Below are positions 1 through 5,892 of a stretch of DNA of 6,501 nucleotides, piece by piece; within the stretch, counting starts at the first letter, position 1, and every line of letters starts with the position of its first letter. Both the position numbers and the translations under genes were made by a program. Source of the DNA: Oscillospiraceae bacterium (lineage in GTDB: Bacteria > Bacillota > Clostridia > Oscillospirales > Ruminococcaceae); NCBI GenBank assembly GCA_016296485.1, contig JAEDJF010000084.1, forward strand, positions 1 to 6,501. Direction: 5' to 3'. The notes beneath the pieces are model-generated. The model was not told where the DNA came from. It worked only from the letters and a program-made list of their open reading frames with translations, and made no database searches.

Positions 1-533
1 CAGACGTAGGTGTGAATGAAATGTCCAAGTCCCGGAAGGGCGGGATAGGAGAAGGTGTAGCGGCTGCAGGCGCTGCCCTTTTCGTCCGCGCTCTTGAGAA
101 TGCTCATATCGTAGGTAAAGTCGCCGTGGCGGAAGGTTATCATTCCGCTGATGCGGGGGGTGAAGTTCGGGCAGTCCGGCTCGAACTCCCGGGTCGCGAG
201 AGCGCCGGAGAAGCTGCCGCCGGCTTTGATGCCCTCGTAAATGGTGTCCGTCTGGTCGCCGTTAGTGACGATGAGCTTGTTTTTGTACTCTCTCAAAGCG
301 GCGTAGATGATAAGGCTCGGGTCCTCGACCTTGCTGGCGTCAAAGGGCTCGGTATAGAGCACACCGTCACGCTCGGCGAAAACGCGGTTGCGGCTGTTAG
401 CACTTCTTCCCATGATAAAATAGGCGGCGCACGCCTTTTTACCATCGGAAGATTTCCCGATTACAATTCCGCGTCCCACGTAGGAGTTGCCTTCGATGAG
501 CTTCGCGATGTCGTTAGTTTTGTAGATATCCAT
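1..533 (-). CDS. IMP cyclohydrolase, PurO-like (partial, C-terminus outside window)
   Basis: Likely closes the IMP ring: FAICAR to IMP, the last step of de novo purine synthesis, in the cytoplasm. Reading leftward from 533 there are 177 codons with no stop before the window edge; the family is about 240 residues by recollection, so roughly the last quarter is missing. Visible blocks are YVGRGIVIG (18-26), YFIMGRSANSRNRVF (38-52), VTNGDQTDTIYE (89-100), FEPDCPNFTPRISG (117-130) and GHFIHTYV (170-177). These resemble the PurO/IMP_cyclohyd family and bear no resemblance to PurH, whose N-terminus is an MGS-like domain. The ATG at 533 is preferred because GGAGG (546..542) lies 8 bases upstream; the in-frame ATG at 539 would leave only 2 bases. 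It starts 16 bases after the purN stop, so it belongs to the same operon. The family call is from memory of sequence patterns and fairly firm; activity is inferred from family and context. Confidence 0.83.
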   Translation of the reverse strand, partial: MDIYKTNDIAKLIEGNSYVGRGIVIGKSSDGKKACAAYFIMGRSANSRNRVFAERDGVLYTEPFDASKVEDPSLIIYAALREYKNKLIVTNGDQTDTIYEGIKAGGSFSGALATREFEPDCPNFTPRISGMITFRHGDFTYDMSILKSADEKGSACSRYTFSYPALPGLGHFIHTYV

Positions 534-541
534 TTTCATTT

Positions 542-546
542 CCTCC
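542..546 (-). promoter_or_regulatory. Ribosome binding site of the IMP cyclohydrolase gene
   Basis: GGAGG in the 16-base gap after the purN stop. Its spacing (8 bases to the ATG at 533, 2 bases to the ATG at 539) decides the start in favour of 533. Confidence 0.75.
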
Positions 547-549
547 GTT

Positions 550-1161
550 TCAGTCGGATATTATTTCTGCACAGACTTTTTCCGCCGAGGCGGGAAGTAT
601 TTTCCACTCCGCAAGGCGCATTACGCGCTTTTGGAGAGTTTCGGGCGTATCGTTTTCCCTTATTGCCACGGCTTTTTGCATTATTATCTCGCCCCCGTCG
701 GGCACTTCGTTTACGAAGTGGACGGTGGCGCCGGTTACCTTTACGCCGTAGGCAAGGGCGGCTTCGTGGACGTGAAGCCCGTAGAACCCTTTCCCGCAGA
801 AGGAGGGGATAAGGGAGGGGTGGACGTTGATTATCCGCCTCGGGTAGGCTTTGGTGAAGTTCTCGCTGAGAATCGACATAAAGCCCGCGAGAATAATGAG
901 GTCGATTCCGTGCTCGGAAAGGAGGTCTTTTATTCTCTGTTCAAAGGCTTCGGCGGAGCCAAGCTCCTTTTTGAGCACCACGGCGGTTTCTATCCCCGCC
1001 TTTTGAGCACGCTCAAGGGCGTAGGCGCCGGGGTTGTTGGAAATTACGAGGGCAATTTCTCCGCTTTTGATTACGCCCTTTGCCTCGGCGTCGATGAGCG
1101 CCTGGAGGTTGGTGCCGCCGCCGGAGACGAGGACGGCGATTTTTGCCTTTTTACCGGGCAT
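550..1161 (-). CDS. purN: Phosphoribosylglycinamide formyltransferase (GART), folate-dependent
   Basis: Transfers the formyl group of 10-formyl-THF to GAR to give FGAR, the third step of purine synthesis; cytoplasmic. The 203-residue length fits the family (about 190-215). The phosphate-binding loop is SGGGTNLQAL (13-22). The catalytic triad is visible as Asn112 and His114 in INVHPSLIPS (111-120) and Asp155 in VPDGGEI (153-159). GATVHFV (144-150) is the usual folate-domain strand. The C-terminal EWKILP (185-190) stands where the family has EH-type residues. The start lies 2 bases after the stop of the upstream membrane-protein gene, with AAAAGGGGAG (1178..1169) 7 bases before the ATG, so translation is probably coupled. 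As a 10-formyl-THF consumer it is a natural member of a ZTP-controlled operon. No defect is visible. Confidence 0.97.
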   Translation of the reverse strand: MPGKKAKIAVLVSGGGTNLQALIDAEAKGVIKSGEIALVISNNPGAYALERAQKAGIETAVVLKKELGSAEAFEQRIKDLLSEHGIDLIILAGFMSILSENFTKAYPRRIINVHPSLIPSFCGKGFYGLHVHEAALAYGVKVTGATVHFVNEVPDGGEIIMQKAVAIRENDTPETLQKRVMRLAEWKILPASAEKVCAEIISD

Positions 1162-1163
1162 TT

Positions 1164-1769
1164 TTAAGCTCCCCTTTTCATTATTTTATTGAGGAACGGA
1201 AGAACCGTTCCGCCGGCGGCGTTTCCGAGAAGAACTATAAGGATATAAAGGGCGGACTCAAGATTGAGCACACCGGAAACGCCGAAATAGAACATATTCG
1301 CGATGGAGTGCTCAAAGCCGCTCAGAATAAAGGTCGGAATGCAGAGGAAAATTCCGAGGGCGCTGTTTTTCTCCCGGTAGATGCTCACCGCGAGATACAT
1401 CAGAACTCCGCAGAAGAAGGCGCGGATAAAGGTCTGGAGCGCCTCCTGAGAAAGCTTCGCTTCGCAGATTGCCGCTGCGGCGGTTCCCGCCGCCGGAAGG
1501 GCGTAGCTCACGGCAAGCCCCAGGAGAACGGTTGAAACGGCGTTGCCGAGAAGCCCGAGAAAGAGGACCGAAAGGTCCTCTTTCGTATGGCTTTCGGGAA
1601 TGAAGCCGATTTTACCTGTAAAAAGGGAGTACCCTTTGGTGCAGATGCAGAAGAGCGCAACAGAAAAGAGCGCAGCCCCGACGTATTTGTTGTCGCAGGA
1701 GAGGAAAACCGTTCCGCCGATGGCAATCATCAGCCCGGCGCAGACGCCGCTTATGAATTTCTTCAGCAT
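1164..1769 (-). CDS. Formate/nitrite transporter (FNT) family membrane protein
   Basis: A small integral membrane protein of 201 residues with about six hydrophobic segments (approximately 5-24, 30-50, 65-92, 112-130, 137-152 and 172-194). The strongest match is GFEHSIANMF (151-160), the hallmark of FNT-family channels that carries the conserved pore histidine (here His154). Lys105 in CEAKLSQEAL (102-111) lies where the family has its conserved vestibule lysine, and LGNAAGG (171-177) resembles the last-helix GN..GG motif. Typical FNT proteins are about 260-280 residues, so this is a compact form with little N-terminal extension. The ATG overlaps the purM stop by 7 bases (ATGCTGA), with GGAG (1784..1781) 11 bases upstream, and purN follows 2 bases after its stop. 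That embedding points to a purine-linked role, most simply formate entry to feed formate-THF ligase and 10-formyl-THF. Formate specificity is inference; nitrite or hydrosulfide transport cannot be excluded from sequence. Confidence 0.85.
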   Translation of the reverse strand: MLKKFISGVCAGLMIAIGGTVFLSCDNKYVGAALFSVALFCICTKGYSLFTGKIGFIPESHTKEDLSVLFLGLLGNAVSTVLLGLAVSYALPAAGTAAAAICEAKLSQEALQTFIRAFFCGVLMYLAVSIYREKNSALGIFLCIPTFILSGFEHSIANMFYFGVSGVLNLESALYILIVLLGNAAGGTVLPFLNKIMKRGA

Positions 1770-2806
1770 ATCGTAATCTTCTCCGCGGATTCCTCGATTT
1801 TTCCAATGACGTAGGCGTCCTCGCCCTGCTCTTTGAGCACGGAGAGAGCGAGCTTTGCGTCCTCGGGAGCGACGACTATGCTCATTCCGACGCCCATATT
1901 GAAGGTGTTGAACATATCGTGCTCGCTGATGCTGCCGGCTTTCGCTATGAGGTCGAAAATCGGGAGCACCCTTACGGCGCTGCGCTCGATTTTTGCGCCG
2001 AGCCCTTCGGGAATGCTTCTCGGAATGTTCTCATAGAAGCCGCCGCCGGTGATGTGGGAAATGCCCTTGACCTTCACCTTTTCAAGAAGGGCAAGGACGG
2101 GCTTTACATAAATCTTGGTGGGGGCAAGGAGGGCTTCGCCGACGGATTTTCCGCCGAGGGACTCGACGGGGGAGGTGATGTCGCTGTTCTCGACGTCGAG
2201 AACCTTGCGGACGAGGGAGAAGCCGTTGGAGTGGACGCCGCTGGAGGGGAGGGCGATAACTACGTCCCCGGGGCGCATTGCGCCGTTGTCGATGATTTTC
2301 GCCTTGTCGACTACGCCGGTGCAGTAGCCGGCGAGGTCGTACTCGTCAACGGGATAGAAGCCGGGCATTTCGGCGGTCTCGCCGCCGATGAGGGCGGCGC
2401 CTGCCTGTACGCAGCCGTCGCAGACGCCCTTGACAATATCGGCGATGCGTTCGGGAATATTTTTGCCGCATGCGATATAGTCAAGGAAGAAAAGGGGCTT
2501 CGCGCCGCAGCAGATGATGTCGTTGACGCACATTGCGACGCAGTCGATTCCGACGGTGTCGTGCTTGTCCAAAAGAAAAGCGAGCTTGAGTTTCGTTCCG
2601 ACTCCGTCGGTTCCGGAAACAAGGACCGGGCGCTCAATGCCTTTGAGGTCGAGCTCAAAAAGCCCGCCGAAGCCGCCCACGTCGGAGCAGACTCCGGAGG
2701 TGAGGGTTCTGGCAATGTGCTGTTTCATAAGTTCCACGGCTTTATAGCCGGCGGTGATGTCAACTCCGGCAGCGGCGTAGCTGTCGGATCTCGAGCTTGT
2801 GTTCAT
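1763..2806 (-). CDS. purM: Phosphoribosylformylglycinamidine cyclo-ligase (AIR synthetase)
   Basis: ATP-dependent closure of FGAM to AIR, the fifth step of purine synthesis; cytoplasmic dimer. The 347 residues match the usual 340-350. Motifs in order are SYAAAGVDI (9-17), SGTDGVGTKLKLA (64-76, phosphate/ATP binding), DCVAMCVNDI (88-97), GGETAEMPGFY (141-151), DLAGYCTGVV (157-166), SSGVHSNGFSLVR (178-190), HITGGGFYEN (251-260) and FNTFNMGVGM (299-308). The frame stays open up to 2884, but that extension overlaps the end of purF and has no family resemblance. The ATG at 2806 has AAAGGAA (2820..2814) 7 bases upstream and begins just before the canonical N-terminus. It starts 4 bases after the purF stop, and its own stop overlaps the start of the FNT gene. 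All expected motifs are intact. Confidence 0.97.
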   Translation of the reverse strand: MNTSSRSDSYAAAGVDITAGYKAVELMKQHIARTLTSGVCSDVGGFGGLFELDLKGIERPVLVSGTDGVGTKLKLAFLLDKHDTVGIDCVAMCVNDIICCGAKPLFFLDYIACGKNIPERIADIVKGVCDGCVQAGAALIGGETAEMPGFYPVDEYDLAGYCTGVVDKAKIIDNGAMRPGDVVIALPSSGVHSNGFSLVRKVLDVENSDITSPVESLGGKSVGEALLAPTKIYVKPVLALLEKVKVKGISHITGGGFYENIPRSIPEGLGAKIERSAVRVLPIFDLIAKAGSISEHDMFNTFNMGVGMSIVVAPEDAKLALSVLKEQGEDAYVIGKIEESAEKITIC

Positions 2807-2810
2807 TTCA

Positions 2811-4235
2811 TTATTCCTTTCCGTTCCAACAATAGGTGCAAAGTTTACAGGGGGGAAGTCCGATTGCCTTGACGATTCCGTCAAGGGACTGGAATTCGAG
2901 GGAGGCGAAGTGCAGCTTGTCGCAGATTGCCTTGCGAAGGTTCTTGCCCCGCTCGGTGTCCGGGCTGCTGTACTCCTCGATGTGGTTAAAGCCCTCCTCG
3001 CCCTCGAGCTCCATTATTACCCGCCTTGCGATGAGCTCCATATCGCTCGTCGCCCTCGAAAAATTGAGGTATTTGCAGCCGTACATAATGGGCGGGCAGG
3101 CGGAGCGCATATGTACGGATTTGGCGCCGTGGTCATAGAGGAAGTCCACGGTCTCCTTGAGCTGGGTGCCCCTGACGATTGAGTCGTCCACGAAAAGAAG
3201 GTTCTTGTCCTTGATGAGCTCGTGGACGGGTATCTGTTTCATCTTGGCGACCCGGTTTCTGTCCGTCTGCTTGGCGGACATAAAGCTCCGGGGCCAGGTG
3301 GGGGTGTATTTGATGAAGGGGCGGGCGAAGGGAATTCCGCTTCGGTTGGCGAAGCCTATGGCGTGGGGCGTTCCCGAATCCGGAACGCCGCCGACGTAGT
3401 CGATTCCCTCGAGTACGCCGCTCGCCATATCCCTTTCCGCCATGCTGCTGCCGTTGCGGTAGCGCATTGTCTCGACGTTCACGCCCTCGTAATTCGAGGT
3501 GGAATAGCCGTAATAGGACCAGAGGAAGGCGCAGATTCGCATCTCCTTGCCCGGGGCGGCGAGCTGCTCCATTTTGTCCGGAGAGAGCTCGACGATTTCG
3601 CCGGGACCCAGCTCCTTTTCAAAGTCGTAGCCGAGCTTGCGGTAGGCGAAGGACTCGAAGGACACGCAGTAGCCGTCCGGGTCCTTTCCGACGAGAATCG
3701 GCAGCCGCCCGAGCTTGTCCCTGGCGGCGATGATGCTGCCGCCGTCCCTAAGAATGAGGATGGAGGCGGTGCCGTCGATGACGTCCTGGGCGAATTTGAT
3801 GCCCTCGGTGAAGCTGGGTTTAAGGCTTATGAGGGCGGCGACGAGCTCCGTGGAGTTGACGGCTCCGCCGGTCATGGCGTCGAAGTGACCGCTGCTGGAG
3901 GAGAGGTATTTCTCCAAAAGCTCCGCCGCGTTGTTGATGATTCCGATTATGCAGATTGCGAAGGTTCCGAGACTTGAGCGGATGAGCAGGGGCTGCGGGT
4001 CGGAATCGCTGATGCAGCCGATGGCGGAGGTTCCGCGCATCTCGTCGAAAATGTTTTCAAATTTGGTTCTGAACGGTGAGTTCTCTATATTGTGGATTTC
4101 GCGCTGAAGACCGATTTCCGAATCGTACGCCGCCATTCCCCCCCGGCGGGTGCCGAGGTGGGAATGGTAGTCCGTTCCGAAAAATACGTCGACCATACAG
4201 TCGCGCTTTGAGGTTACTCCGAAAAATCCTCCCAT
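2811..4235 (-). CDS. purF: Amidophosphoribosyltransferase-type protein with an apparently inactive glutaminase domain
   Basis: PurF makes phosphoribosylamine from PRPP and glutamine nitrogen, the first committed purine step. The 474 residues fit the family. N-terminal Ntn-hydrolase domain about 1-230; C-terminal phosphoribosyltransferase domain about 235-474. The PRPP loop LLFVDDSIVRGTQL (346-359) and VPDSGTPHAIGFA (284-296) are intact. Cys235, Cys387, Cys466 and Cys469 (CTYCWNGKE, like the usual CxxCFTGKY) fit the four ligands of a 4Fe-4S cluster. The oddity is the N-terminus: it reads MGGFFGVTSKRDC, so the position after Met that should be the Cys nucleophile is Gly. By rough alignment the oxyanion-hole NG of HNGNLVN is replaced in IIGIINN (96-102), and the Asp of the SDSE-type motif appears as Asn in VNSTEL (126-131). 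The start is firm: AAAGGAG (4247..4241) lies 5 bases upstream and there is no Cys-starting alternative. Similar GGFFG-type PurF homologues occur in Clostridia and Bacteroidetes, as I recall. PRPP chemistry is likely; the nitrogen donor is open. Confidence 0.9.
   Translation of the reverse strand: MGGFFGVTSKRDCMVDVFFGTDYHSHLGTRRGGMAAYDSEIGLQREIHNIENSPFRTKFENIFDEMRGTSAIGCISDSDPQPLLIRSSLGTFAICIIGIINNAAELLEKYLSSSSGHFDAMTGGAVNSTELVAALISLKPSFTEGIKFAQDVIDGTASILILRDGGSIIAARDKLGRLPILVGKDPDGYCVSFESFAYRKLGYDFEKELGPGEIVELSPDKMEQLAAPGKEMRICAFLWSYYGYSTSNYEGVNVETMRYRNGSSMAERDMASGVLEGIDYVGGVPDSGTPHAIGFANRSGIPFARPFIKYTPTWPRSFMSAKQTDRNRVAKMKQIPVHELIKDKNLLFVDDSIVRGTQLKETVDFLYDHGAKSVHMRSACPPIMYGCKYLNFSRATSDMELIARRVIMELEGEEGFNHIEEYSSPDTERGKNLRKAICDKLHFASLEFQSLDGIVKAIGLPPCKLCTYCWNGKE
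2814..2820 (-). promoter_or_regulatory. Ribosome binding site of purM
   Basis: AAAGGAA lies inside the last codons of purF, 7 bases before the ATG at 2806. It decides the purM start against the longer in-frame alternative at 2884, and it implies that ribosomes finishing purF reload on purM. Confidence 0.7.
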
Positions 4236-4273
4236 ATTATCTCCTTTGCCAAGCTGAACTTATGATTTTAAAA

Positions 4274-4960
4274 TCAGGCGAAGAAAAGCTCGGAAAGGGT
4301 CATGGGGTCGATGTACTTGCCGTCTTTATAGACGCGCATATTGCCGGAGGCGATTTCGTCGATGAGCATTACTTTGCCGTCGGCGTCATAACCGAACTCG
4401 AACTTGATGTCGTAGAGGACGAGACCTTTTTCCTTGAGGTCGTCGGCGACAATCTGGGTGATTTTCTGGGTCATCTCTTTGATGTCGTCGTACTGCTCGG
4501 CGGTCATTACGCCGAGGGCTACGAGGGCGTCCTTGGTTACGAGCGGGTCGCCCTTTTCGTCGTTTTTAAAGGTGGTCTCGACGTATGCGGGAAGGTCGGC
4601 GCCCTCCTCGATGTAGTCGCCGTAGCGGCGGATGAAGGAACCGACGGCTTTGTGGCGGCAGATGACTTCAAGACCGTGACCGAAGACCTTTGCGGGAAGG
4701 ACTTCCATGGTGGTGTCCTCGAGGTTTGCGCTTACGAAATGGGTTTTGATGCCTGCGGCGTTGACTTTCTCGAAGAAATAGATGGACATACGGAGGTTGA
4801 CGTCGCCGACGCCGTCGATGGTGAGACCGACGCTGTTCTCGCCGGGATCAAAAACGCCGTCCTTGCCGGTGCAGTCGTCTTTGAATTTGAGAAGGTAGTT
4901 GCCGTTTTCAAGGGCATATACGTTTTTGGTTTTTCCGGTGTAAACAAGTTTGTTTTCCAT
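4274..4960 (-). CDS. purC: SAICAR synthetase (phosphoribosylaminoimidazole-succinocarboxamide synthase), short divergent form
   Basis: Joins CAIR and aspartate with ATP to give SAICAR; cytoplasmic. The 228 residues are at the short end of the family (about 235-250). Recognisable blocks are YTGKTKNVY (7-15, where most PurC have YEGKAKxxx), LKFKDDCTGKDG (24-35, usual FKDDATAFNG), LEVICRHKAVGSFIRRYG (97-114, usual EVVVRNxAAGSxxKR), KNDEKGDP (132-139), LYDIKFEFG (182-190) and LIDEIASGNMRVY (199-211, usual DEISPDTCRxW). The loop after KDD and the aspartate-side DEI region differ from classical PurC, and the protein ends soon after the last block (TLSELFFA), so the usual C-terminal tail is missing. 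AAAGGAG (4977..4971) lies 10 bases before the ATG. It follows purE by 37 bases and precedes purF by 38, in the same operon. The assignment is firm by motifs and position; the variant appears to be a clostridial subtype. Confidence 0.95.
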   Translation of the reverse strand: MENKLVYTGKTKNVYALENGNYLLKFKDDCTGKDGVFDPGENSVGLTIDGVGDVNLRMSIYFFEKVNAAGIKTHFVSANLEDTTMEVLPAKVFGHGLEVICRHKAVGSFIRRYGDYIEEGADLPAYVETTFKNDEKGDPLVTKDALVALGVMTAEQYDDIKEMTQKITQIVADDLKEKGLVLYDIKFEFGYDADGKVMLIDEIASGNMRVYKDGKYIDPMTLSELFFA

Positions 4961-4997
4961 TAATTTGTTTCTCCTTTATTTTAAAAATAAAAATAAA

Positions 4998-5489
4998 TCA
5001 ATTAAAAGATTTGCTTATTGCCTCGTCCTTTTCAAGGACCTTCTGTGCGTCGGCGCGGCGCTTCGCGTCGAGCTTTTCGGCGAGCTCCCGGTCCTCGATT
5101 GCAAGCATCTGGGCACAAAGCAAAGCGGCATTGGCTCCTCCGTTTATCGCGACAGTTGCAACCGGAATACCGGAAGGCATCTGCACAGTGGAAAGAAGGG
5201 CGTCAATGCCGTCAAGATTGGATGATTTACAGGGGATTCCCACTACCGGGAGGGTGGTGTTCGCCGCGATTGCTCCGGCAAGGTGCGCCGCCATTCCCGC
5301 GGCGGCAATTATCGCGCCGAAACCGTTTTCTCTTGCGCCGAGGGCGAAATTCCGAGCCTCCTCCGGGGTTCTGTGGGCGGAAAAGACGTGGACCTCGAAG
5401 GGTATTCCGAGGGCTTTAAGAGTGTCGGCGGCTTTTGTTACGATAGGAAGGTCGCTGTCGCTTCCCATTACAATTCCAACTTTTCTCAT
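4998..5489 (-). CDS. purE: N5-carboxyaminoimidazole ribonucleotide mutase, class I PurE (AIR carboxylase catalytic subunit)
   Basis: Makes CAIR in the sixth purine step. The 163 residues match the usual 160-170. GSDSDLP (9-15) binds phosphate, FSAHRTPEEA (36-45) carries the catalytic His39, and AAAGMAAHLAG (62-72) and QMPSGIPVATVAI (103-115) complete the active-site loops. The AHLAG sequence fits class I (N5-CAIR mutase) rather than the class II AIR carboxylase type. Class I normally needs PurK for N5-CAIR, and no purK is in this window. The frame is open up to 5522, but that upstream ATG lies within the terminator hairpin. The ATG at 5489, with AAAGGAG (5503..5497) 7 bases upstream, starts exactly at the family N-terminus (MRKVGIVMGS). 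It is the first gene of the operon, directly after the ZTP riboswitch terminator. Confidence 0.97.
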   Translation of the reverse strand: MRKVGIVMGSDSDLPIVTKAADTLKALGIPFEVHVFSAHRTPEEARNFALGARENGFGAIIAAAGMAAHLAGAIAANTTLPVVGIPCKSSNLDGIDALLSTVQMPSGIPVATVAINGGANAALLCAQMLAIEDRELAEKLDAKRRADAQKVLEKDEAISKSFN

Positions 5490-5496
5490 AATCAGA

Positions 5497-5503
5497 CTCC
5501 TTT
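5497..5503 (-). promoter_or_regulatory. Ribosome binding site of purE
   Basis: AAAGGAG sits just after the U-tract of the riboswitch terminator and 7 bases before the ATG at 5489. It fixes the purE start and is not itself in the terminator stem, so control here is at transcription rather than by hiding this site. Confidence 0.85.
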
Positions 5504-5505
5504 GT

Positions 5506-5559
5506 AAAATAAAAAAGGACACACTTACTCCTCAGACAAAGAAAAGAGTAAATGTGCCC
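5506..5559 (-). terminator. Intrinsic terminator of the ZTP riboswitch (expression platform)
   Basis: The 5' arm GGGCACATTTACTC (5559..5546) pairs with GAGTAAGTGTGTCC (5530..5517) over all 14 positions, two of them G-U, around a 15-base loop, followed by TTTTTTATTTT (5516..5506). The first bases of the 5' arm, GGGC (5559..5556), are also the 3' side of the last aptamer helix, so aptamer folding and termination exclude each other. Ligand binding should therefore allow read-through into purE (an ON switch). The pairing is directly visible; the direction of control is known for ZTP riboswitches of this arrangement. Confidence 0.92.
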
Positions 5560-5648
5560 AGACGGTCGGCGAAAATTTCGGGTTTTCCCCCGAAACACTC
5601 TTTGTTCCTCCGTGGTGCTCCACTTTTCTCCGTCAGTCGCAAAGAATG
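5555..5648 (-). promoter_or_regulatory. ZTP (pfl) riboswitch aptamer upstream of purE
   Basis: Binds ZMP/ZTP, purine intermediates that rise when 10-formyl-THF is limiting, and turns on purine and one-carbon genes. P1 is CATTCTTTG (5648..5640) with CAAAGAGTG (5604..5596), nine pairs including one G-U. Inside it are the conserved GACTGACGG (5638..5630) and a small P2 hairpin, GTGG (5623..5620) with CCAC (5615..5612) around AGCA. A variable linker hairpin follows, TTTCGGG (5595..5589) with CCCGAAA (5582..5576). Then comes the signature GCCGACCGTCTGGGCA (5570..5555), in which GCC and GGC form P3. The pseudoknot is GACGG (5634..5630) with CCGTC (5565..5561); the usual GGCG/CGCC pair is changed on both sides in a compensating way. 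A terminator overlapping the last helix completes the switch. Identification rests on these motifs and on the purine operon downstream. Confidence 0.93.
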
Positions 5649-5668
5649 TCGTATTTTTTATATGAATA

Positions 5669-5697
5669 AGTTTAACATCAATTTTGGGCGCTGTCAA
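5669..5697 (-). promoter_or_regulatory. Promoter of the purine operon (sigma-A type, extended -10)
   Basis: TTGACA (5697..5692, perfect -35), a 17-base spacer, then TAAACT (5674..5669, four of six -10 bases) preceded by TG at the extended -10 position (TGT-TAAACT). Transcription should start near 5662, about 14 bases before the first riboswitch helix, which matches the expected leader layout. No other candidate fits this spacing upstream of the aptamer. Confidence 0.82.
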
Positions 5698-5864
5698 GGA
5701 CAAAGAACGGGGAGTTTCGAGCTTTTTTTAAACAATTTTCGGGTTTTGAAATTTGTTCTGTGAACGGCTTCGCCCCTTGAAGGAAGAGCGTCATTTTTGG
5801 GGAAAATTCGGGGGGAATTGTCCGGTTTTTAGAAATTCGGCGCAGGGGGAAACGCAGCGACACC

Positions 5865-5889
5865 GTAGGGGCGGATAATATCCGCCCGA
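5865..5889. repeat. Palindromic repeat, ATA-core type, copy 1
   Basis: GGGCGGATA (5869-5877) and TATCCGCCC (5879-5887) are perfect inverted arms around a single A, flanked by GTAG and GA. It matches the copy at 6029-6053 in 24 of 25 bases; the only difference is the central base. It resembles the dispersed intergenic palindromes common in gut Clostridia, whose translations appear in databases as spurious ADIIRPYGV-like peptides. That resemblance is from memory. Confidence 0.85.
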
Positions 5890-5892
5890 GCG

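Noticed and set aside
12..812. A 266-codon plus-strand frame spanning the cyclohydrolase-purN junction
   Set aside because: It is antisense to two genes with clear family motifs, and its C-terminal part is Arg/Leu-rich and low in complexity.
1919..2872. A 317-codon open frame on the plus strand opposite purM
   Set aside because: It is the antisense shadow of a fully convincing purM. GC-rich codon use leaves the opposite strand open, and the peptide has no recognisable motif or ribosome binding site.
2807..2884. A 26-residue N-terminal extension of PurM
   Set aside because: It overlaps the purF C-terminus coding the iron-sulfur cysteines in another frame and lacks family similarity; a good ribosome binding site serves 2806.
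3222..3977. A 251-codon plus-strand open frame opposite purF
   Set aside because: Antisense of purF with no start signal and Gly/Val/Asp-rich composition typical of reversed codons.
5490..5522. An upstream in-frame ATG that would lengthen PurE by 11 residues
   Set aside because: It lies in the riboswitch terminator stem and has no ribosome binding site; the ATG at 5489 matches the family N-terminus and has AAAGGAG in place.
5755..5765. GTTC-TGT-GAAC inverted repeat as a possible PurR-type operator
   Set aside because: The arms are only 4 bases, there is no second box at PurBox spacing, and the operon already has a riboswitch.
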